Positions 1-11,658 of a stretch of DNA of 64,000 nucleotides are shown piece after piece. The notes beneath the pieces are model-generated. The model was not told where the DNA came from, ran no database searches, and saw only the letters and a list, made by a program, of their open reading frames with translations. The stretch covers positions 682,001 to 746,000 of the forward strand of contig NZ_JACHWS010000001.1 of the NCBI RefSeq assembly GCF_014191505.1, read 5' to 3'. This stretch comes from Hoyosella altamirensis (GTDB taxonomy: Bacteria > Actinomycetota > Actinomycetes > Mycobacteriales > Mycobacteriaceae). Both the position numbers and the translations under genes were made by a program. How positions within the stretch are numbered: the stretch's first letter is position 1; every line of letters begins with the position of its first letter.

Positions 1-142
1 AGGCCTGCTGATGTCGCATCTGGGTGATTCCGCCGCAGCGGAACGCATCGATGCTGCGGTCGCGGCGGATCTGGCGGCACGTGAGTCCGGAACCGGTGCT
101 TCGACGAGCGAGATCGGTGACCGGATCGCGGCGGCCATCTAG
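1..142 (+). CDS. leuB: 3-isopropylmalate dehydrogenase, C-terminal end only
   Basis: Only the last 46 codons lie in the window (reading from base 2; stop TAG at 140-142). The visible peptide begins GLLMSHLGDSAAAERIDAAV and ends in GDRIAAAI, a typical actinobacterial LeuB tail. LeuB oxidatively decarboxylates 3-isopropylmalate in leucine synthesis. Identification rests on this tail plus context: in M. tuberculosis leuB (Rv2995c) is followed by a divergently placed MFS gene, the FAH-family hydrolase and gltX, the same order as here. A strong hairpin follows the stop. Confidence 0.75.
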   Translation, partial: GLLMSHLGDSAAAERIDAAVAADLAARESGTGASTSEIGDRIAAAI

Positions 143-165
143 GGCTGCGATAACAGATTCACCCC

Positions 166-211
166 AAACGGGACAGGCTCAGAGGAAAGAACCTCTGAGC
201 CTGTCCCGTTT
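166..211. terminator. bidirectional terminator between leuB and the MFS gene
   Basis: A perfect 20-bp inverted repeat (166-185 and 192-211) with a 6-nt loop AAAGAA. The outer bases are AAA/TTT, so a short U tract is present in both directions. It lies between the convergent ends of leuB and the MFS gene. Confidence 0.85.
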
Positions 212-231
212 CTTGTGAGACTCTGGGATGC

Positions 232-1444
232 TCACGTGCGTGAGCCGATAGAGCGCGGCACCACGGGCGCCGCGATCAGCGCGCAAGCGGCTGCAAACGC
301 GAATGTGGCGGGAAAACCTACGGCGGTGATCGTGGCACCGAAAGCGGGCGGTACAGCGGCAGCGACGGCGTTCTGGGCCGTGTTGTGGACGCTGAGTACC
401 CGACCGCCCCAGAATGGCCCTGCAATCTCGGCTGCCGCTGTGAACGCGACACCGTTGTCGGCGACCGTGATGACGCCGGCGGCTACGAGGAGCACGATGG
501 CAATCGACATGCCACGCAGATCGGTCAGTGCGAGCGCACCCATCGTGACGGCGGCGGTGACAGCGATGATCCGGATGGGCGCGGTCCGACCATGCGCCCG
601 CCGCGACGCGGCCACCGGCTCCAGCGAGCTGGATCGCGCCAACAAGCAAACCCGCGGTGAACGCGGACCATTCGCGTTCCGTCATCAGCCAGACGAGCGC
701 GAAACTCCAGATCGTGAACTGCGGAATTACTAGCAGTACTGCACTGGCGTGAATGCGGAGCAGGCCGGTGTGCCGTGCGTATGGGTGTTTGCGCAGTTCA
801 CTGAAGTGGGGTGAGGTTCGCGACGGCCGCTGCGGATCCGTCACCCAGAGCGCGGTGGCTGCGGCCGCGAGAAGCGTTAGCGCAGCGGGAATCGCTAGCG
901 CCGCGGCGACACCAAATTGCGCTGCGACGGTCGGTATCGACACCGCCGCGGTAGCGACGCCGAGGGGCTGTGCCATCTGGCGGATACCCATCGCTGTGCC
1001 ACGCCGGTGCACTGGGAACCATCCGATGACGAGGCGCCCGCTCGCCGCGTTGGCGCTGCCAGCAGCCATGCCGCCCGCAAGCAGGATGCCAGCGAGTGCC
1101 ACCGGGCCGGAAGTCTCGATACCCTCGCCGCGAATCAATTGGTACAGAAGTGGTCCGGCCATTGCTGCTGCGCCCGCGCTCAGCCCGATCATCAGAGTTA
1201 TTCGTTCGCCCGCCCGGTCGACCAGTAAGCCCCACAACACGAGGGTGAGCATGAGTCCCGCTGTTGTCATTGCGGCGACGGTTCCCGCTGCGGCAAGCGT
1301 CAATCGATACTCGCCGTTGGGGTCGCTGAGGGCCGGAATGAGAAATGCTCCACTGGCCACGATCACGGATGACGCTAATTGAGCGGCTGTGCTTATCGCG
1401 AGGATGAGCCAGGCTCGCCTGTCTTGCACACCTGATTCAGTCAT
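232..1444 (-). pseudogene. MFS transporter (Rv2994-like), frameshifted
   Basis: A major facilitator superfamily permease of 12 hydrophobic segments. The start MTESGVQDRR (ATG at 1442-1444) gives about 280 residues with the N-terminal MFS half, then reaches the signature GRVAAGAWSDR between helices 8 and 9. At about 577-590 the frame shifts by one base: the continuation APIRIIAVTAAVTMGALALT, through to IGSRT and a stop at 232, lies in another frame. Adding one C to the run at this point would restore a normal protein of about 400 aa. The same position and orientation is held by Rv2994 in M. tuberculosis. Substrate unknown. Whether this is true decay or a base-call error cannot be told from one sequence. 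Confidence 0.8.
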
Positions 1445-1556
1445 CGCACACCTCAAATCCCGAATAATGGGACACATTTCCCGAAATATGGATGGTGTCA
1501 ACTGTACCTGAAGTGCCGGGGCGGACGGCTTCACGGCACCCGCTAGGCTCGTCACC

Positions 1557-2333
1557 ATGCGTCTTGGTCGAATTGCGAGCCCTGATGGTGTTGCCTTTGT
1601 CGCGGTTGACGGCGACGAATCCGACGCCACCGTCCGTGAGATTGCCGAGCACCCATTCGGCACCCCCACCTTCACTGGGAGGGTGTGGAAACTGTCAGAC
1701 GTGCGGTTGCTCGCCCCGATCCTGTCGAGCAAGGTCGTCTGCGTAGGAAAGAACTATGCTGCCCACGCTGCCGAAATGGGTGGCGATGCCCCAGAACAAC
1801 CAGTGATCTTCATGAAACCGTCGACGTCGATCACCGGACCCGGTGCCCCCATTCAATTACCAGCGTCGTCTGAGGAAGTGCATTACGAAGGCGAGCTGGC
1901 CGTTGTCATCGGTCGTCCCTGCAAAGACGTTCCGGCGGCACGTGCGCGTGATGTCATCCTCGGCTACACCGTCGCCAATGACGTCACGGCGCGCGATTTG
2001 CAACGTAAGGACGGCCAGTGGACACGGGCGAAGGGTTTTGACACCTTCTGTCCGCTCGGTCCCTGGATTGAGACTCAGATCGATCCAGGCGATCTCCGCA
2101 TCACCACCGAACTTGACGGTGCGACCGTGCAAGACAGCCGGACATCCTTGCAGATCCACAGAATCCCGGACCTGGTCGAATGGGTCTCACGCGTGATGAC
2201 GCTACTGCCGGGAGACGTCATCCTCACCGGCACGCCGGAAGGCGTCGGACAGGTGCGTGCCGGCCAGACCGTTTCCGTGACGGTCGAGGGAATCGGTACG
2301 CTTTCCAACCCGGCGGTTCTTCGCGAATCCTGA
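1557..2333 (+). CDS. fumarylacetoacetate hydrolase family protein
   Basis: 258 aa, full length for the C-terminal FAH-fold family (2-hydroxyhepta-2,4-diene-1,7-dioate isomerase / acylpyruvase type). A short N-terminal domain (1-55) precedes the FAH barrel, with CVGKNYAAHAAEM near 62-74. Metal ligands are the two Glu of HYEGELAVVIG (E111, E113) and Asp142 in NDVTARD. GDVILTGTPEGVG near 220-235 is the conserved C-terminal loop. It lies 27 bp upstream of gltX, as Rv2993c does in M. tuberculosis. Exact substrate uncertain: an isomerase/decarboxylase for aromatic meta-cleavage products or an oxaloacetate/acylpyruvate hydrolase are both possible. Confidence 0.88.
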   Translation: MRLGRIASPDGVAFVAVDGDESDATVREIAEHPFGTPTFTGRVWKLSDVRLLAPILSSKVVCVGKNYAAHAAEMGGDAPEQPVIFMKPSTSITGPGAPIQLPASSEEVHYEGELAVVIGRPCKDVPAARARDVILGYTVANDVTARDLQRKDGQWTRAKGFDTFCPLGPWIETQIDPGDLRITTELDGATVQDSRTSLQIHRIPDLVEWVSRVMTLLPGDVILTGTPEGVGQVRAGQTVSVTVEGIGTLSNPAVLRES

Positions 2334-2360
2334 TTGGCACTCCCGAACACGAAGTGAGCT

Positions 2361-3839
2361 ATGACTACAGCTGAAACCCCTGTCCGCGTCCGTTTCTGCC
2401 CCTCACCTACGGGTGCCCCGCACGTCGGTTTGATCCGCACCGCTCTTTTCAACTGGGCATTCGCTCGGCACCACGGCGGAACCTTCGTTTTCCGCATCGA
2501 GGACACTGATGCGGAGCGCGACAGCGAAGAGTCGTACAACGCACTCCTAGACGCCCTCCGCTGGCTTGGTCTCACGTGGGACGAGGGGCCTGAGGTGGGC
2601 GGACCCTTCGCGCCCTACCGTCAGTCCCAGCGTCGCGACCTGCACCTCGAGGTCGTGGAGAAGCTCCTTGCAGCGGGGGAGGCGTACGAGTCGTTCTCCA
2701 CGCCAGAGGAGGTTGAGGCCAGGCATCGTGCAGCCGGGCGAGATCCCAAGCTCGGGTACGACAACTTCGATCGTGACCTCACTGAGGACCAGCGCGCAGC
2801 ATTCAGGACTGAGGGACGCCGGCCGGTGGTGCGGCTGCGTATGCCGGACCACGACCTTACGTGGAACGATCTAGTGCGCGGCGAAATCACCTTCAAGGCA
2901 GGTACGGTGCCGGATTTCGCGCTGACACGAGGTAGCGGAGATCCGCTGTACACACTCGTGAATCCGGTCGATGATGCCGCTATGAAAATCACTCACGTGC
3001 TGCGTGGTGAAGATCTGCTTTCGTCAACGCCGCGTCAGATTGCGCTGTACGAGGCGCTGGAAAGGGTCGGTGTCGCGGACCAGGTGCCCCGCTTCGGCCA
3101 CCTTCCGTACGTGATGGGGGACGGCAACAAGAAGCTGTCCAAACGCGATCCCCAGTCGAATCTGTTCTTGCATCGCCAGCGCGGCTTTATCCCGGAAGGC
3201 CTTCTGAACTACCTTGCGCTTCTCGGGTGGGGGATCTCCGGGGACCGGGACATTTTCACACTGCCGGAGATGGTCGAGTCTTTCGAGATCGGTGACGTCT
3301 CGGCCAACCCGGCCCGCTTCGACCAGAAGAAGGCCGATGCGATCAACGCTGAGCACATCCGCCTGCTTGCACCTGCTGACTTCGCGCAGCGGCTCCGGAC
3401 ATACCTGGAGCAGCACCACGACCTGCCTGCTGACATCGACGAAGCTGATTTCGCTGCCGCCGCCGACTTGGTACAGACGCGCATTGTGGTTCTCGGCGAC
3501 GCCTGGGCACTGATGAAGTTCCTGTATGTGTCCGACACCGAATTCTCCGTCGACCCAGCGGCAGCGGCAAAAAACCTCAAGCCGGAATCCGCGACGGTGC
3601 TCGACGCGGCTATTTCAGCGTTGGGTGACCTTGGCGAGTGGTCAGCCTCACATATCGAGGCAACACTGAAATCGGCACTCATCGACGGTCTCGAGCTCAA
3701 ACCGCGGCTGGCTTTCGGTCCGGTCCGCGTCGCAGTGACCGGCTCCCACATCAGTCCGCCCCTTTTCGAGTCTCTCGAGCTGCTAGGGCGCGACAGGTCG
3801 CTCTCCAGACTCCAGATGGCCCGAGAAAATCTGAAATAA
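2361..3839 (+). CDS. gltX: glutamyl-tRNA synthetase (probably non-discriminating)
   Basis: 492 aa class I aminoacyl-tRNA synthetase. The HIGH-type motif is HVGL at residues 21-24 in [20 protein letters not shown] and the KMSKS-type motif is KLSKR at 258-262, followed by the helical anticodon-binding region. It charges tRNA-Glu. In actinobacteria using the GatCAB route it also misacylates tRNA-Gln; this is family knowledge, not visible here. Notably both the tRNA-Gln and tRNA-Glu genes lie immediately downstream. The start ATG is 27 bp after the FAH-family stop, suggesting cotranscription. Confidence 0.96.
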   Translation: MTTAETPVRVRFCPSPTGAPHVGLIRTALFNWAFARHHGGTFVFRIEDTDAERDSEESYNALLDALRWLGLTWDEGPEVGGPFAPYRQSQRRDLHLEVVEKLLAAGEAYESFSTPEEVEARHRAAGRDPKLGYDNFDRDLTEDQRAAFRTEGRRPVVRLRMPDHDLTWNDLVRGEITFKAGTVPDFALTRGSGDPLYTLVNPVDDAAMKITHVLRGEDLLSSTPRQIALYEALERVGVADQVPRFGHLPYVMGDGNKKLSKRDPQSNLFLHRQRGFIPEGLLNYLALLGWGISGDRDIFTLPEMVESFEIGDVSANPARFDQKKADAINAEHIRLLAPADFAQRLRTYLEQHHDLPADIDEADFAAAADLVQTRIVVLGDAWALMKFLYVSDTEFSVDPAAAAKNLKPESATVLDAAISALGDLGEWSASHIEATLKSALIDGLELKPRLAFGPVRVAVTGSHISPPLFESLELLGRDRSLSRLQMARENLK

Positions 3840-3936
3840 GCTGCACGTTTGGAAATTCGGGGACTGGGTTTGCTAACCTGTTCTCCGGCCTGGGGCGGTA
3901 ATGCTTCGCTCGCGATGAGAAACCGTTCCAGGGCAT

Positions 3937-4008
3937 TGGGGTATGGTGTAATTGGCAACACAGCTGATTCTGGTTCAGCCATTCTAGGTTCGAGTCCTGG
4001 TACCCCAG
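3937..4008 (+). tRNA. tRNA-Gln (anticodon CTG)
   Basis: A 72-nt cloverleaf: acceptor arms TGGGGTA (3937-3943) and TACCCCA (4001-4007), anticodon stem GCTGA/TCAGC around the loop TTCTGGT (anticodon CTG), T loop GTTCGAGTC. The 3' CA of CCA is followed by genomic sequence. It lies about 100 bp downstream of gltX. Confidence 0.95.
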
Positions 4009-4107
4009 CAACAGGGTGACGAGCGATTTTGCAGGCGCGCCCTGGCCAGTTATGCTGGCTGAGCCTTCTGGCTCATGGGCGAAGTTGTGACGACTTCCTC
4101 CAGTCCT

Positions 4108-4180
4108 GGCCCCGTCGTCTAGCGGCCTAGGACGCCGCCCTCTCAAGGCGGTAGCGCGGGTTCAAATCCCGTCGGGGCTA
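4108..4180 (+). tRNA. tRNA-Glu (anticodon CTC)
   Basis: A 73-nt cloverleaf: acceptor arms GGCCCCG (4108-4114) and CGGGGCT (4173-4179, with a G-U closing pair), anticodon stem CCGCC/GGCGG around CTCTCAA (anticodon CTC), T arm GCGGGTTCAAATCCCGT. It may share a transcript with tRNA-Gln and ends at the terminator directly downstream. Confidence 0.95.
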
Positions 4181-4181
4181 C

Positions 4182-4228
4182 AAAAAGACCCTCATCTCGG
4201 TTTTCGAGGTGAGGGTCTTTGATTTTTC
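4182..4228. terminator. intrinsic terminator after tRNA-Glu, shared with the IclR gene
   Basis: A 16-bp stem (4184-4199 with 4205-4220, one G-U pair) and a GTTTT loop. The right side is followed by GATTTTT; on the minus strand the left flank reads as a T run. It can therefore stop both the tRNA transcript and the convergent IclR gene ending at 4243. Confidence 0.9.
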
Positions 4229-4242
4229 CTTGTAGGTTTCTG

Positions 4243-4944
4243 TTATAGACGTTTCTGTATCGCGTCCGCGGCGGCGAGCAAATCTGCAGCCCACCGGGCA
4301 CCAGGTTTCCGGCCCATCCGGTCGATCGGTCCGGAGACAGAAATTGCCGCTATGACGGTTCCTGTCGCGTCCCGGATCGGGGCGGCCACGCTGGCAACGC
4401 CCGACTCCCGTTCCGCGATGCTCTGTGCCCACCCGCGGCGGCGCACCTCTATCAGCACCCGTTCGGTGAACTGCGCCTCAGGCAGAACTGCTCGCTGTGT
4501 GGTGATGTCCGCCCAGGCGAGGAGGACCTTCGCGCCCGATCCGGCGGTCATCGGCAGCCGGGCGCCGACGAGTACCGTGTCGCGCAGGCCAGTCGGTGGT
4601 TCCATCGCGGCGACGCACACCCGTTCTATGCCTTCGCGGCGATAGATCTGGACGCTCTCGCCAGTGATCTCCCGTAGCCTTGGCAGTACGAAGGATGCGG
4701 CGTCGATTAGCGTGTCACCAGCCGTGGCCGCAAGTTCGGCAAGCGCCGCGCCCGGAACCCATTGGCCCTTCGTGTCGCGCGCGAGGAGTCGGTGCACCTC
4801 AAGGCCGACTGCGAGTCGATGTGCCGTGGCACGGGGCAGGCCGGTTCGCTCGCACAGAGTGCTGAGGGAACAGGGCTCCTCCGCGACTGCGTGGAGTACG
4901 GCCACCGCTTTGTCCAAAACGCCAATACCGCTATGCTGTCTCAC
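4243..4944 (-). CDS. IclR-family regulator, NdgR/LtbR-type
   Basis: 233 aa. The N-terminal winged HTH (about 1-70) contains LSTLCERTGLPRATAHRLAV, and the C-terminal IclR effector domain (about 75-230) contains GSGAKVLLAW and SGVASVAAPIRDATGTVIAA. The gene is divergent from leuC, the position held by NdgR of Streptomyces, LtbR of Corynebacterium and Rv2989 of M. tuberculosis, which control leuCD and amino-acid metabolism. I infer that it regulates leuCD from the 140-bp intergenic region. Start is GTG at 4942-4944 with a weak RBS. Confidence 0.9.
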   Translation of the reverse strand: MRQHSGIGVLDKAVAVLHAVAEEPCSLSTLCERTGLPRATAHRLAVGLEVHRLLARDTKGQWVPGAALAELAATAGDTLIDAASFVLPRLREITGESVQIYRREGIERVCVAAMEPPTGLRDTVLVGARLPMTAGSGAKVLLAWADITTQRAVLPEAQFTERVLIEVRRRGWAQSIAERESGVASVAAPIRDATGTVIAAISVSGPIDRMGRKPGARWAADLLAAADAIQKRL

Positions 4945-5086
4945 AAGACGATATTAACGTTCCGAATGCTGAGATTCTAGTGGTGGCGGAGAAGTTCCCC
5001 ACCCGGGACAATGAGATCGGTGGATCCACGGACCGGCCAGCCCATGAATTCCGGTCCATTGGGGTCCTCTGGGATGAGGGTGAGAA
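4945..5086. promoter_or_regulatory. iclR/leuC divergent intergenic region
   Basis: 142 bp between two divergent starts, so both promoters and probably the IclR-family operator lie here. The AT-rich stretch ATATTAACGTTCCGAATGCT near 4951-4970 is the most promoter-like part. No leucine-rich leader peptide or attenuator hairpin was seen, which argues for repressor/activator control rather than attenuation. The exact operator is not resolved. Confidence 0.5.
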
Positions 5087-6544
<1,458 letters not shown>

Positions 6545-6570
6545 CTACTTCTCGAACCTGAGGACAACTG

Positions 6571-7176
6571 ATGGAAGCTTTTTCGACCCACACAGGGATC
6601 GGCGTGCCTTTGCGGCGCTCCAATGTCGACACCGACCAAATCATTCCCGCCGTCTATCTCAAGCGGGTAACACGAACAGGGTTCGAGGACGGCTTGTTCG
6701 CCGCCTGGCGAAATGATCCGTCGTTCATTCTGAACGTGCCCCCGTATCAGCAGGGTTCAGTACTTGTAGCCGGGCCGGATTTCGGAACGGGCTCATCCCG
6801 AGAACACGCCGTCTGGGCGCTGTCGGATTTTGGGTTCCGGGTCGTGATCTCCTCGAGATTCGCCGACATTTTCCGCGGGAACTCCGGCAAGCAGGGGTTG
6901 CTCGCCGCTCAAGTTGAGCAGTCTGACGTTGAGCTCCTTTGGAAAGCCCTCGAGGAACAGCCTGGCCTTGAGGTGACCGTGGATCTCGAGTCAAAGACGG
7001 TTAGTGCGGGAACTCTCATGGTGCCCTTTGATATTGATGACTACACACGGTGGCGGTTGCTCGAAGGGCTCGATGATATTGGCCTTACGCTGCGTCATGC
7101 TGACGCGATCGCCGATTTCGAGAGTCAGCGTCCAGCATGGAAACCAAAAACCCTTCCGGCGCGCGCGGAAAATTAA
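6571..7176 (+). CDS. leuD: 3-isopropylmalate dehydratase small subunit
   Basis: 201 aa, normal length for the swivelling domain that completes the LeuCD active site. [20 protein letters not shown] near residues 14-33 and [15 protein letters not shown] near 69-83 are hallmark LeuD segments; [17 protein letters not shown] follows. The RBS GAGGACAACTG precedes the ATG. It is cotranscribed with leuC and precedes hup as in mycobacteria. Confidence 0.96.
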   Translation: MEAFSTHTGIGVPLRRSNVDTDQIIPAVYLKRVTRTGFEDGLFAAWRNDPSFILNVPPYQQGSVLVAGPDFGTGSSREHAVWALSDFGFRVVISSRFADIFRGNSGKQGLLAAQVEQSDVELLWKALEEQPGLEVTVDLESKTVSAGTLMVPFDIDDYTRWRLLEGLDDIGLTLRHADAIADFESQRPAWKPKTLPARAEN

Positions 7177-7309
7177 TTCCCGCAATAGGGACTAATTTCT
7201 GCGAACTCCGCACACGAGATTTGCCGTGGCACATAGACTCTTGAGGAACACGGGTAAACCGTGAGACTTTGGCCGGTCCGAATGGGGCCACATTGTGCGG
7301 AGGCTATCC

Positions 7310-8278
7310 ATGAACAAAGCGGATCTCGTCGATGCCCTCACCCAAAAACTGGGGACAGATCGGCGCAGTGCATCGCAGGCAGTTGAGACGTTCGTCGACT
7401 TGATCGTGCGAGCAGTACATGCGGGAAAAAGCGTGACAATCACCGGATTTGGTGTGTTCGAGCAGCGGAAGCGTGCCGCCCGTGTGGCACGAAATCCGCG
7501 CACCGGAGACACCGTCCGTGTTGAACCGACGAGTGTGCCGTCCTTCCGGCCGGGCGCTCAGTTCAAGGCGCTGGTGTCCGGCACCGCTGAACTGCCGGCC
7601 GAGGGGCCGGCAGTGAAGCGGGGAGCAGGTGCGTCGGCGGACGAGGAAAAGGCGCCGCTGCCGCGGGCCGCCCGGAGCACCGTCGCGAAAGCGCCCCGCC
7701 GTGCGGCATCGGCAAAGGCGGTGAGCGCCAAGGCCGACTCATCGGGTGCAGCGGCGAAGGCTCCCGCAAAGAAGGCCGCCGCCAAGAAGAGCACCGCTGC
7801 GAAGTCGACCCCCGCTAAGAAGTCGACAGCGGCGAAGTCCACGGCAGCGAAGTCGACCGCGGCGAAGTCCACGGCTACGAAGTCGACCGCGGCTAAGTCA
7901 ACGGCGGCGAAGAAGACTACGCCTGCGAAGTCGACGGCTACGAAGTCAACGGCGGCGAAGTCGACAGCGGCGAAGAAGACTACGCCTGCGAAGTCGACGG
8001 CTACGAAGTCGACCGCGGCTAAGTCGACGGCAGCGAAGAAGACTACGCCTGCGAAGTCGGCGGCTACGAAGTCGACGGCAGCGAAGAAGACTACGCCTGC
8101 GAAGTCGACGGCTACGAAGTCAACGGCGGCGAAGTCACCCGCAGCAAAGAAAACCACGGCGGCGAAGAAGACCACCGCTAAGAAGACGACCGCGGCCAAG
8201 AAAACGACTACGGCCAAGAAGACGACGCGCGCCCGCAAGAGCGCAGCACCGAGCGAGGGCAGCGGGTCAGAGACGTAG
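7310..8278 (+). CDS. hup: HU-type nucleoid protein with long Lys/Ala/Thr tail
   Basis: 322 aa. Residues 1-90 are a complete HU/IHF domain ([35 protein letters not shown], then a [13 protein letters not shown] end). From about 115 onward the protein is a low-complexity basic tail of [13 protein letters not shown] and ATKS repeats, ending [15 protein letters not shown]. This is the histone-H1-like HupB/Hlp architecture of Mycobacteriales (M. tuberculosis HupB is 214 aa), here with an unusually long tail. It binds and compacts DNA. The start ATG at 7310 has RBS CGGAGG; an upstream in-frame start at 7295 lacks support. Confidence 0.95.
   Translation: MNKADLVDALTQKLGTDRRSASQAVETFVDLIVRAVHAGKSVTITGFGVFEQRKRAARVARNPRTGDTVRVEPTSVPSFRPGAQFKALVSGTAELPAEGPAVKRGAGASADEEKAPLPRAARSTVAKAPRRAASAKAVSAKADSSGAAAKAPAKKAAAKKSTAAKSTPAKKSTAAKSTAAKSTAAKSTATKSTAAKSTAAKKTTPAKSTATKSTAAKSTAAKKTTPAKSTATKSTAAKSTAAKKTTPAKSAATKSTAAKKTTPAKSTATKSTAAKSPAAKKTTAAKKTTAKKTTAAKKTTTAKKTTRARKSAAPSEGSGSET
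7795..8225 (+). repeat. short-period repeats within the hup tail
   Basis: Imperfect tandem units of 15-57 bp, e.g. GCGAAGAAGACTACGCCTGC near 7907, 7970, 8036 and 8087, encoding [17 protein letters not shown] blocks. Longer units that combine these recur nearly unchanged, so the length is likely to vary between strains by slippage or recombination. The repeats are coding and are not a CRISPR. Confidence 0.85.
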
Positions 8279-8313
8279 TCGCTGACTCGGTTTGCTGGAC
8301 CAGGCGAGAGTCG

Positions 8314-8376
8314 AAGCACGGGTTACGGGCAATCGCGCCACTCATCGTGACGCATCTCCCCGCGGCCCGTGCTTTT
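8314..8376. terminator. possible terminator between hup and mutT1
   Basis: A 9-bp inverted repeat, AAGCACGGG (8314-8322) and CCCGTGCTT (8366-8374), followed by TT, with a long internal loop of over 40 nt. It lies between the convergent ends of hup and mutT1. The long loop makes it a weak candidate. Confidence 0.35.
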
Positions 8377-8416
8377 GCGTGTCGTGTGCAGCGGTTGACG
8401 ACTCGCCTCGGAGACT

Positions 8417-9355
8417 TCAGTCCCCGAGTGGAGAGTCCAGGTAGTCGGCGCTCAGCAACCGTCCGTCGAGCATGGTGAGCGCCCAGAGGCTCCCTTTGCG
8501 GTTCTTCGCGGGCGGCAGGGTTATCGAACTCCGCTCCGCGAGCCAATCGAGTAGCCCGGGGATGACACCACCCTGACTGCACACCGCGTGTACGCCAGGG
8601 AGACGTGAGATCTCGAGCAGGCGCTCGTTGCTGGCCTTCGGTTTACGAACGTATTCCTCTTCTGACATGGTCGGCTCAATGATGACCGCGTTGCCTAGCT
8701 CATCCGCGGTGGGAGCCATCGTCTGGATGCAGCGCGTTCGGTCTGCCGAATGGACGTCAGTGACACCGTAGGCGAGAAGATGCGGCACCAGAGCTTCAGC
8801 TTGTGCTCGGCCAGCGGCGTCGAGGGGACGCAGGTTGTCATCCTCAGGGAAGTCGCCCCGGCGACCGGCCTTGCCGTGACGGATGACGATCAGGGTGGTG
8901 ACGTCAGCGGACAACTCAGCGAACTTCTTGAGAACGCGCCGGTCAAGGTTGTACGTCACGGTTTTGGGAGCTTTCGCCAATGGCACCCAGAGGAGTTCGT
9001 CGACCTCACCGTTGGGAGTGAACTCACCCGAGAGCGCCTCAGCCGACCAATAGTCAACTTCCTTCCGGCGCGCATCCGTAAGTGGGTAAGACACTCTGAT
9101 GAGGTGACGGCCAAGCCTCGGGGTGAAGCCTGTTTCTTCCGCGATTTCGCGCGCCGCGGCGACAACCGGCGTTTCACCGGCGTCGAGTTTTCCTTTCGGC
9201 AGCGACCAATCGTCGTACCTCGGTCGGTGGATCACCGCGATTTCTACGCCTCCGCGCACCGTGGGATTGCGCCGCCAGAGGACGGCACCAGCGGCGAGGA
9301 CACTCGATTTGCTGCGCTTCGTGGACACTACGCTCATAGGGGCAAGCGACCTCAC
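8417..9355 (-). CDS. mutT1: MutT1-type Nudix hydrolase with histidine-phosphatase domain
   Basis: 312 aa two-domain protein. The N-terminal Nudix domain (about 15-145) shows the Nudix box [23 protein letters not shown]. The C-terminal histidine phosphatase domain begins at [15 protein letters not shown] (RHG catalytic motif). M. tuberculosis MutT1 (Rv2985), with the same fusion, hydrolyses 8-oxo-(d)GTP and diadenosine polyphosphates, clearing oxidised nucleotides. The GTG at 9355 overlaps the ppk1 stop by 3-4 bases (translational coupling); an ATG at 9337 ([10 protein letters not shown]) is an equally plausible start. Confidence 0.93.
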   Translation of the reverse strand: MRSLAPMSVVSTKRSKSSVLAAGAVLWRRNPTVRGGVEIAVIHRPRYDDWSLPKGKLDAGETPVVAAAREIAEETGFTPRLGRHLIRVSYPLTDARRKEVDYWSAEALSGEFTPNGEVDELLWVPLAKAPKTVTYNLDRRVLKKFAELSADVTTLIVIRHGKAGRRGDFPEDDNLRPLDAAGRAQAEALVPHLLAYGVTDVHSADRTRCIQTMAPTADELGNAVIIEPTMSEEEYVRKPKASNERLLEISRLPGVHAVCSQGGVIPGLLDWLAERSSITLPPAKNRKGSLWALTMLDGRLLSADYLDSPLGD

Positions 9356-11604
9356 TGCGCCTTATGGCGACGAATGAGTTCGTCTTGATGGTCCCGGACT
9401 TGTTCACCGTCAGCAGGGGCCGCGATCCAGTTGCTGTCAGCCTGCAAAATCCAGCACCGTGTTGTGGGATCGAGAGCGGATTCGAACAGCTCATCAAGCT
9501 GCGTGGTGCTCTTGGGGTCGCGGACCCGCACGAGTACTTCAACCCGACGGTCAAGATTGCGGTGCATCATGTCCGCGCTGCCAATCCAGAACTCATCGCA
9601 GCCCTGAAAATGCATGATGCGCGAGTGCTCGAGGAAGCGCCCGATAATTGAACGCACATGAATGGTCTCGCTCAATCCAGGTACGCCAGGCTTGAGCGCA
9701 CAGATGCCGCGGACGACGATTTCCACTGGCACGCCGGCCTGAGAAGCTTTGTAGAGGCCGTCGATGATTTGTTCATCGACGAGAGCGTTCGCTTTCAGCC
9801 GGATCCGCGCTGGACGCCCGGCGCGGTGGTGCGCGATCTCATCGTCGATCCGCTGAAGAATGCCAGACCGGACGCCTGTCGGCGCGACCAGCAAGTTGCG
9901 GTACTGCTCGACCCGGGAATACCCGGTCAGCGAGTTGAACAGATCGGTCAGGTCCGCACCGATGTCGGGCGCTGCCGTCAACAGGCCCACGTCCTCGTAG
10001 AGGCGAGCGGTCTTGGGGTTGTAGTTGCCGGTGCCAATGTGGCAGTAGCGGCGGATCGTCGAGCCTTCGCGACGAACCACGAGGCACGTCTTGCAGTGCG
10101 TCTTCAGGCCCACCAGCCCGTAGACGACGTGCACGCCTGCCTGCTCTAGTTTGCGTGCCCACTTGATGTTCGCTTGCTCGTCGAATCGCGCCTTGATCTC
10201 GACGAGCGCGACAACCTGTTTGCCCGCTTCCGCGGCATCGATGAGCGCGTTGATGATCGGGGAGTCGCCCGACGTGCGGTACAGCGTCTGCTTGATCGCG
10301 AGAACGTTGGGATCCGCAGCAGCCTGCTCGACAAAACGCTGAACGCTGGTAGAGAACGAGTCATACGGATGATGAACGAGCACGTCGCCCTCCCGAAGCG
10401 TGGAGAACACACTCTTCGGGGTTTCGCGCTCGCCGAACGCGGGGTGAGTGGCGGGCACGAACGGCTTGTCTTTCAGGTTTGCCCGGTCCACGCTGTACAC
10501 TTGCCAGAGACTCGACAGGTCGAGTAGGCCCGGGACATGGACGACGTCTGCGGGATCCACGTCGAGTTCGCGGAGGAGGAGGTCCAGCATGTGCTCGGTC
10601 ATATCGTCGGAGACCTCGAGCCGGACCGGTGACCCGAAACGGCGACGGGCAAGCTCGCGTTCGAGCGCCTGCAACAGGTCTTCGTCGCGGTCCTCTTCAA
10701 CTTCGAAATCAGCGTTGCGGGTGATGCGGAACGCGTGATGCTCGACGACTTCCATGCCGTGGAACAACACGTCAAGGTGCGCCGCGATCAGTTCCTCGAG
10801 GGGGAGAAACGCGACACCTTCACGATCCTCGAGGCTCACCTTCACGAAACGGGCGACGTTATCGGGCACCTTCACGCGCGCGAAGTGCGTGCCAGCTGCG
10901 CTGTCACGCACCGTAACAGCCAGGTTCAGGCTGAGACCGCTGATGTAGGGGAAGGGATGTGCCGGGTCGACAGCGAGCGGGGTCAGTACCGGAAAGACAT
11001 GCTCGTGGAAGTATTTCGACAGATCTACGCGGTCGCGTTCACTGAGGTCTGCCCAGGCGATGATGGAGATCCCGTTTTCGGCGAGCGCGGGCCGGACCTG
11101 ATCGAGGAAAACACGGGCGTGCTTTTCTGCGAGCTCTTGGGTGCGTTTCGCGACGAGCGAGAGCTGCTCCCGCGGTGAAAGGCCGTCAGCTGACCGCACT
11201 GAAAGGCCTGTCTCGTCGCGCCGTTTCAGGCCCGCGACTCGAACCATGTAGAACTCGTCGAGGTTCGATGAGAAGATCGCGAGGAACTTCGCCCGCTCCA
11301 GCAGCGGAATGGAACTGTCCTCCGCGAGGCTGAGAACGCGTGAGTTGAAGTCGAGCCAGCTCAACTCACGGTTGAGGTACCTATCGGGTGGCAGCGCTTC
11401 GGCGGCCGCCTCATCGGACGTCGCAGCGGGCGGAGCTGACGGGATAACGTGGACGGGCTCGCCAGCACCTCCGGCCCCATTGCCCGCAACCTCAACAGCT
11501 TCTGAGGCGAACGAACCCGCGGACGCGGAATCGGGTTCCTGGGACGTATCTGTCACTGCCACGGAGCCGCTTTTCGGCTCGGTGGTTCGTTCGCTACGGT
11601 TCAC
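9352..11604 (-). CDS. ppk1: polyphosphate kinase 1
   Basis: 750 aa, all four PPK1 domains. N-terminal segment [16 protein letters not shown] near 76-91; PLD-like catalytic domains carry His503 (GLKTHCK, the autophosphorylated His by analogy with E. coli His435) and His660 ([10 protein letters not shown], like His592). It polymerises ATP gamma-phosphate into polyphosphate at the membrane. The first ~70 residues are a low-complexity acidic/Ala extension not needed for catalysis. mutT1 is coupled downstream, as in M. tuberculosis. Confidence 0.96.
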   Translation of the reverse strand: MNRSERTTEPKSGSVAVTDTSQEPDSASAGSFASEAVEVAGNGAGGAGEPVHVIPSAPPAATSDEAAAEALPPDRYLNRELSWLDFNSRVLSLAEDSSIPLLERAKFLAIFSSNLDEFYMVRVAGLKRRDETGLSVRSADGLSPREQLSLVAKRTQELAEKHARVFLDQVRPALAENGISIIAWADLSERDRVDLSKYFHEHVFPVLTPLAVDPAHPFPYISGLSLNLAVTVRDSAAGTHFARVKVPDNVARFVKVSLEDREGVAFLPLEELIAAHLDVLFHGMEVVEHHAFRITRNADFEVEEDRDEDLLQALERELARRRFGSPVRLEVSDDMTEHMLDLLLRELDVDPADVVHVPGLLDLSSLWQVYSVDRANLKDKPFVPATHPAFGERETPKSVFSTLREGDVLVHHPYDSFSTSVQRFVEQAAADPNVLAIKQTLYRTSGDSPIINALIDAAEAGKQVVALVEIKARFDEQANIKWARKLEQAGVHVVYGLVGLKTHCKTCLVVRREGSTIRRYCHIGTGNYNPKTARLYEDVGLLTAAPDIGADLTDLFNSLTGYSRVEQYRNLLVAPTGVRSGILQRIDDEIAHHRAGRPARIRLKANALVDEQIIDGLYKASQAGVPVEIVVRGICALKPGVPGLSETIHVRSIIGRFLEHSRIMHFQGCDEFWIGSADMMHRNLDRRVEVLVRVRDPKSTTQLDELFESALDPTTRCWILQADSNWIAAPADGEQVRDHQDELIRRHKAQ

Positions 11605-11658
11605 TCTTCGATCATTTCAAATTGTGGCAGGACAGCAAGCCAGAGCGGCAACTCCGTC

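Noticed and set aside
179-1732. 517-codon minus-strand frame as a single protein
   Set aside because: The first ~96 codons are antisense to the FAH-family gene and the last ~130 are an out-of-frame reading of the MFS C-terminus; the true gene is 232-1444 with a frameshift.
4945-5086. leucine attenuator or T-box upstream of leuC
   Set aside because: No Leu-rich leader peptide, specifier loop or terminator/antiterminator pair was found in the 142-bp gap.
7795-8225. CRISPR-like repeats
   Set aside because: The repeats are in frame, coding for the HU tail, with no unique spacers of constant size.
7746-8285. Arg-rich 179-codon frame inside hup
   Set aside because: It is the +1 frame of the Lys/Ala repeats (arginine codons from AAG-GCG repeats) with no RBS.
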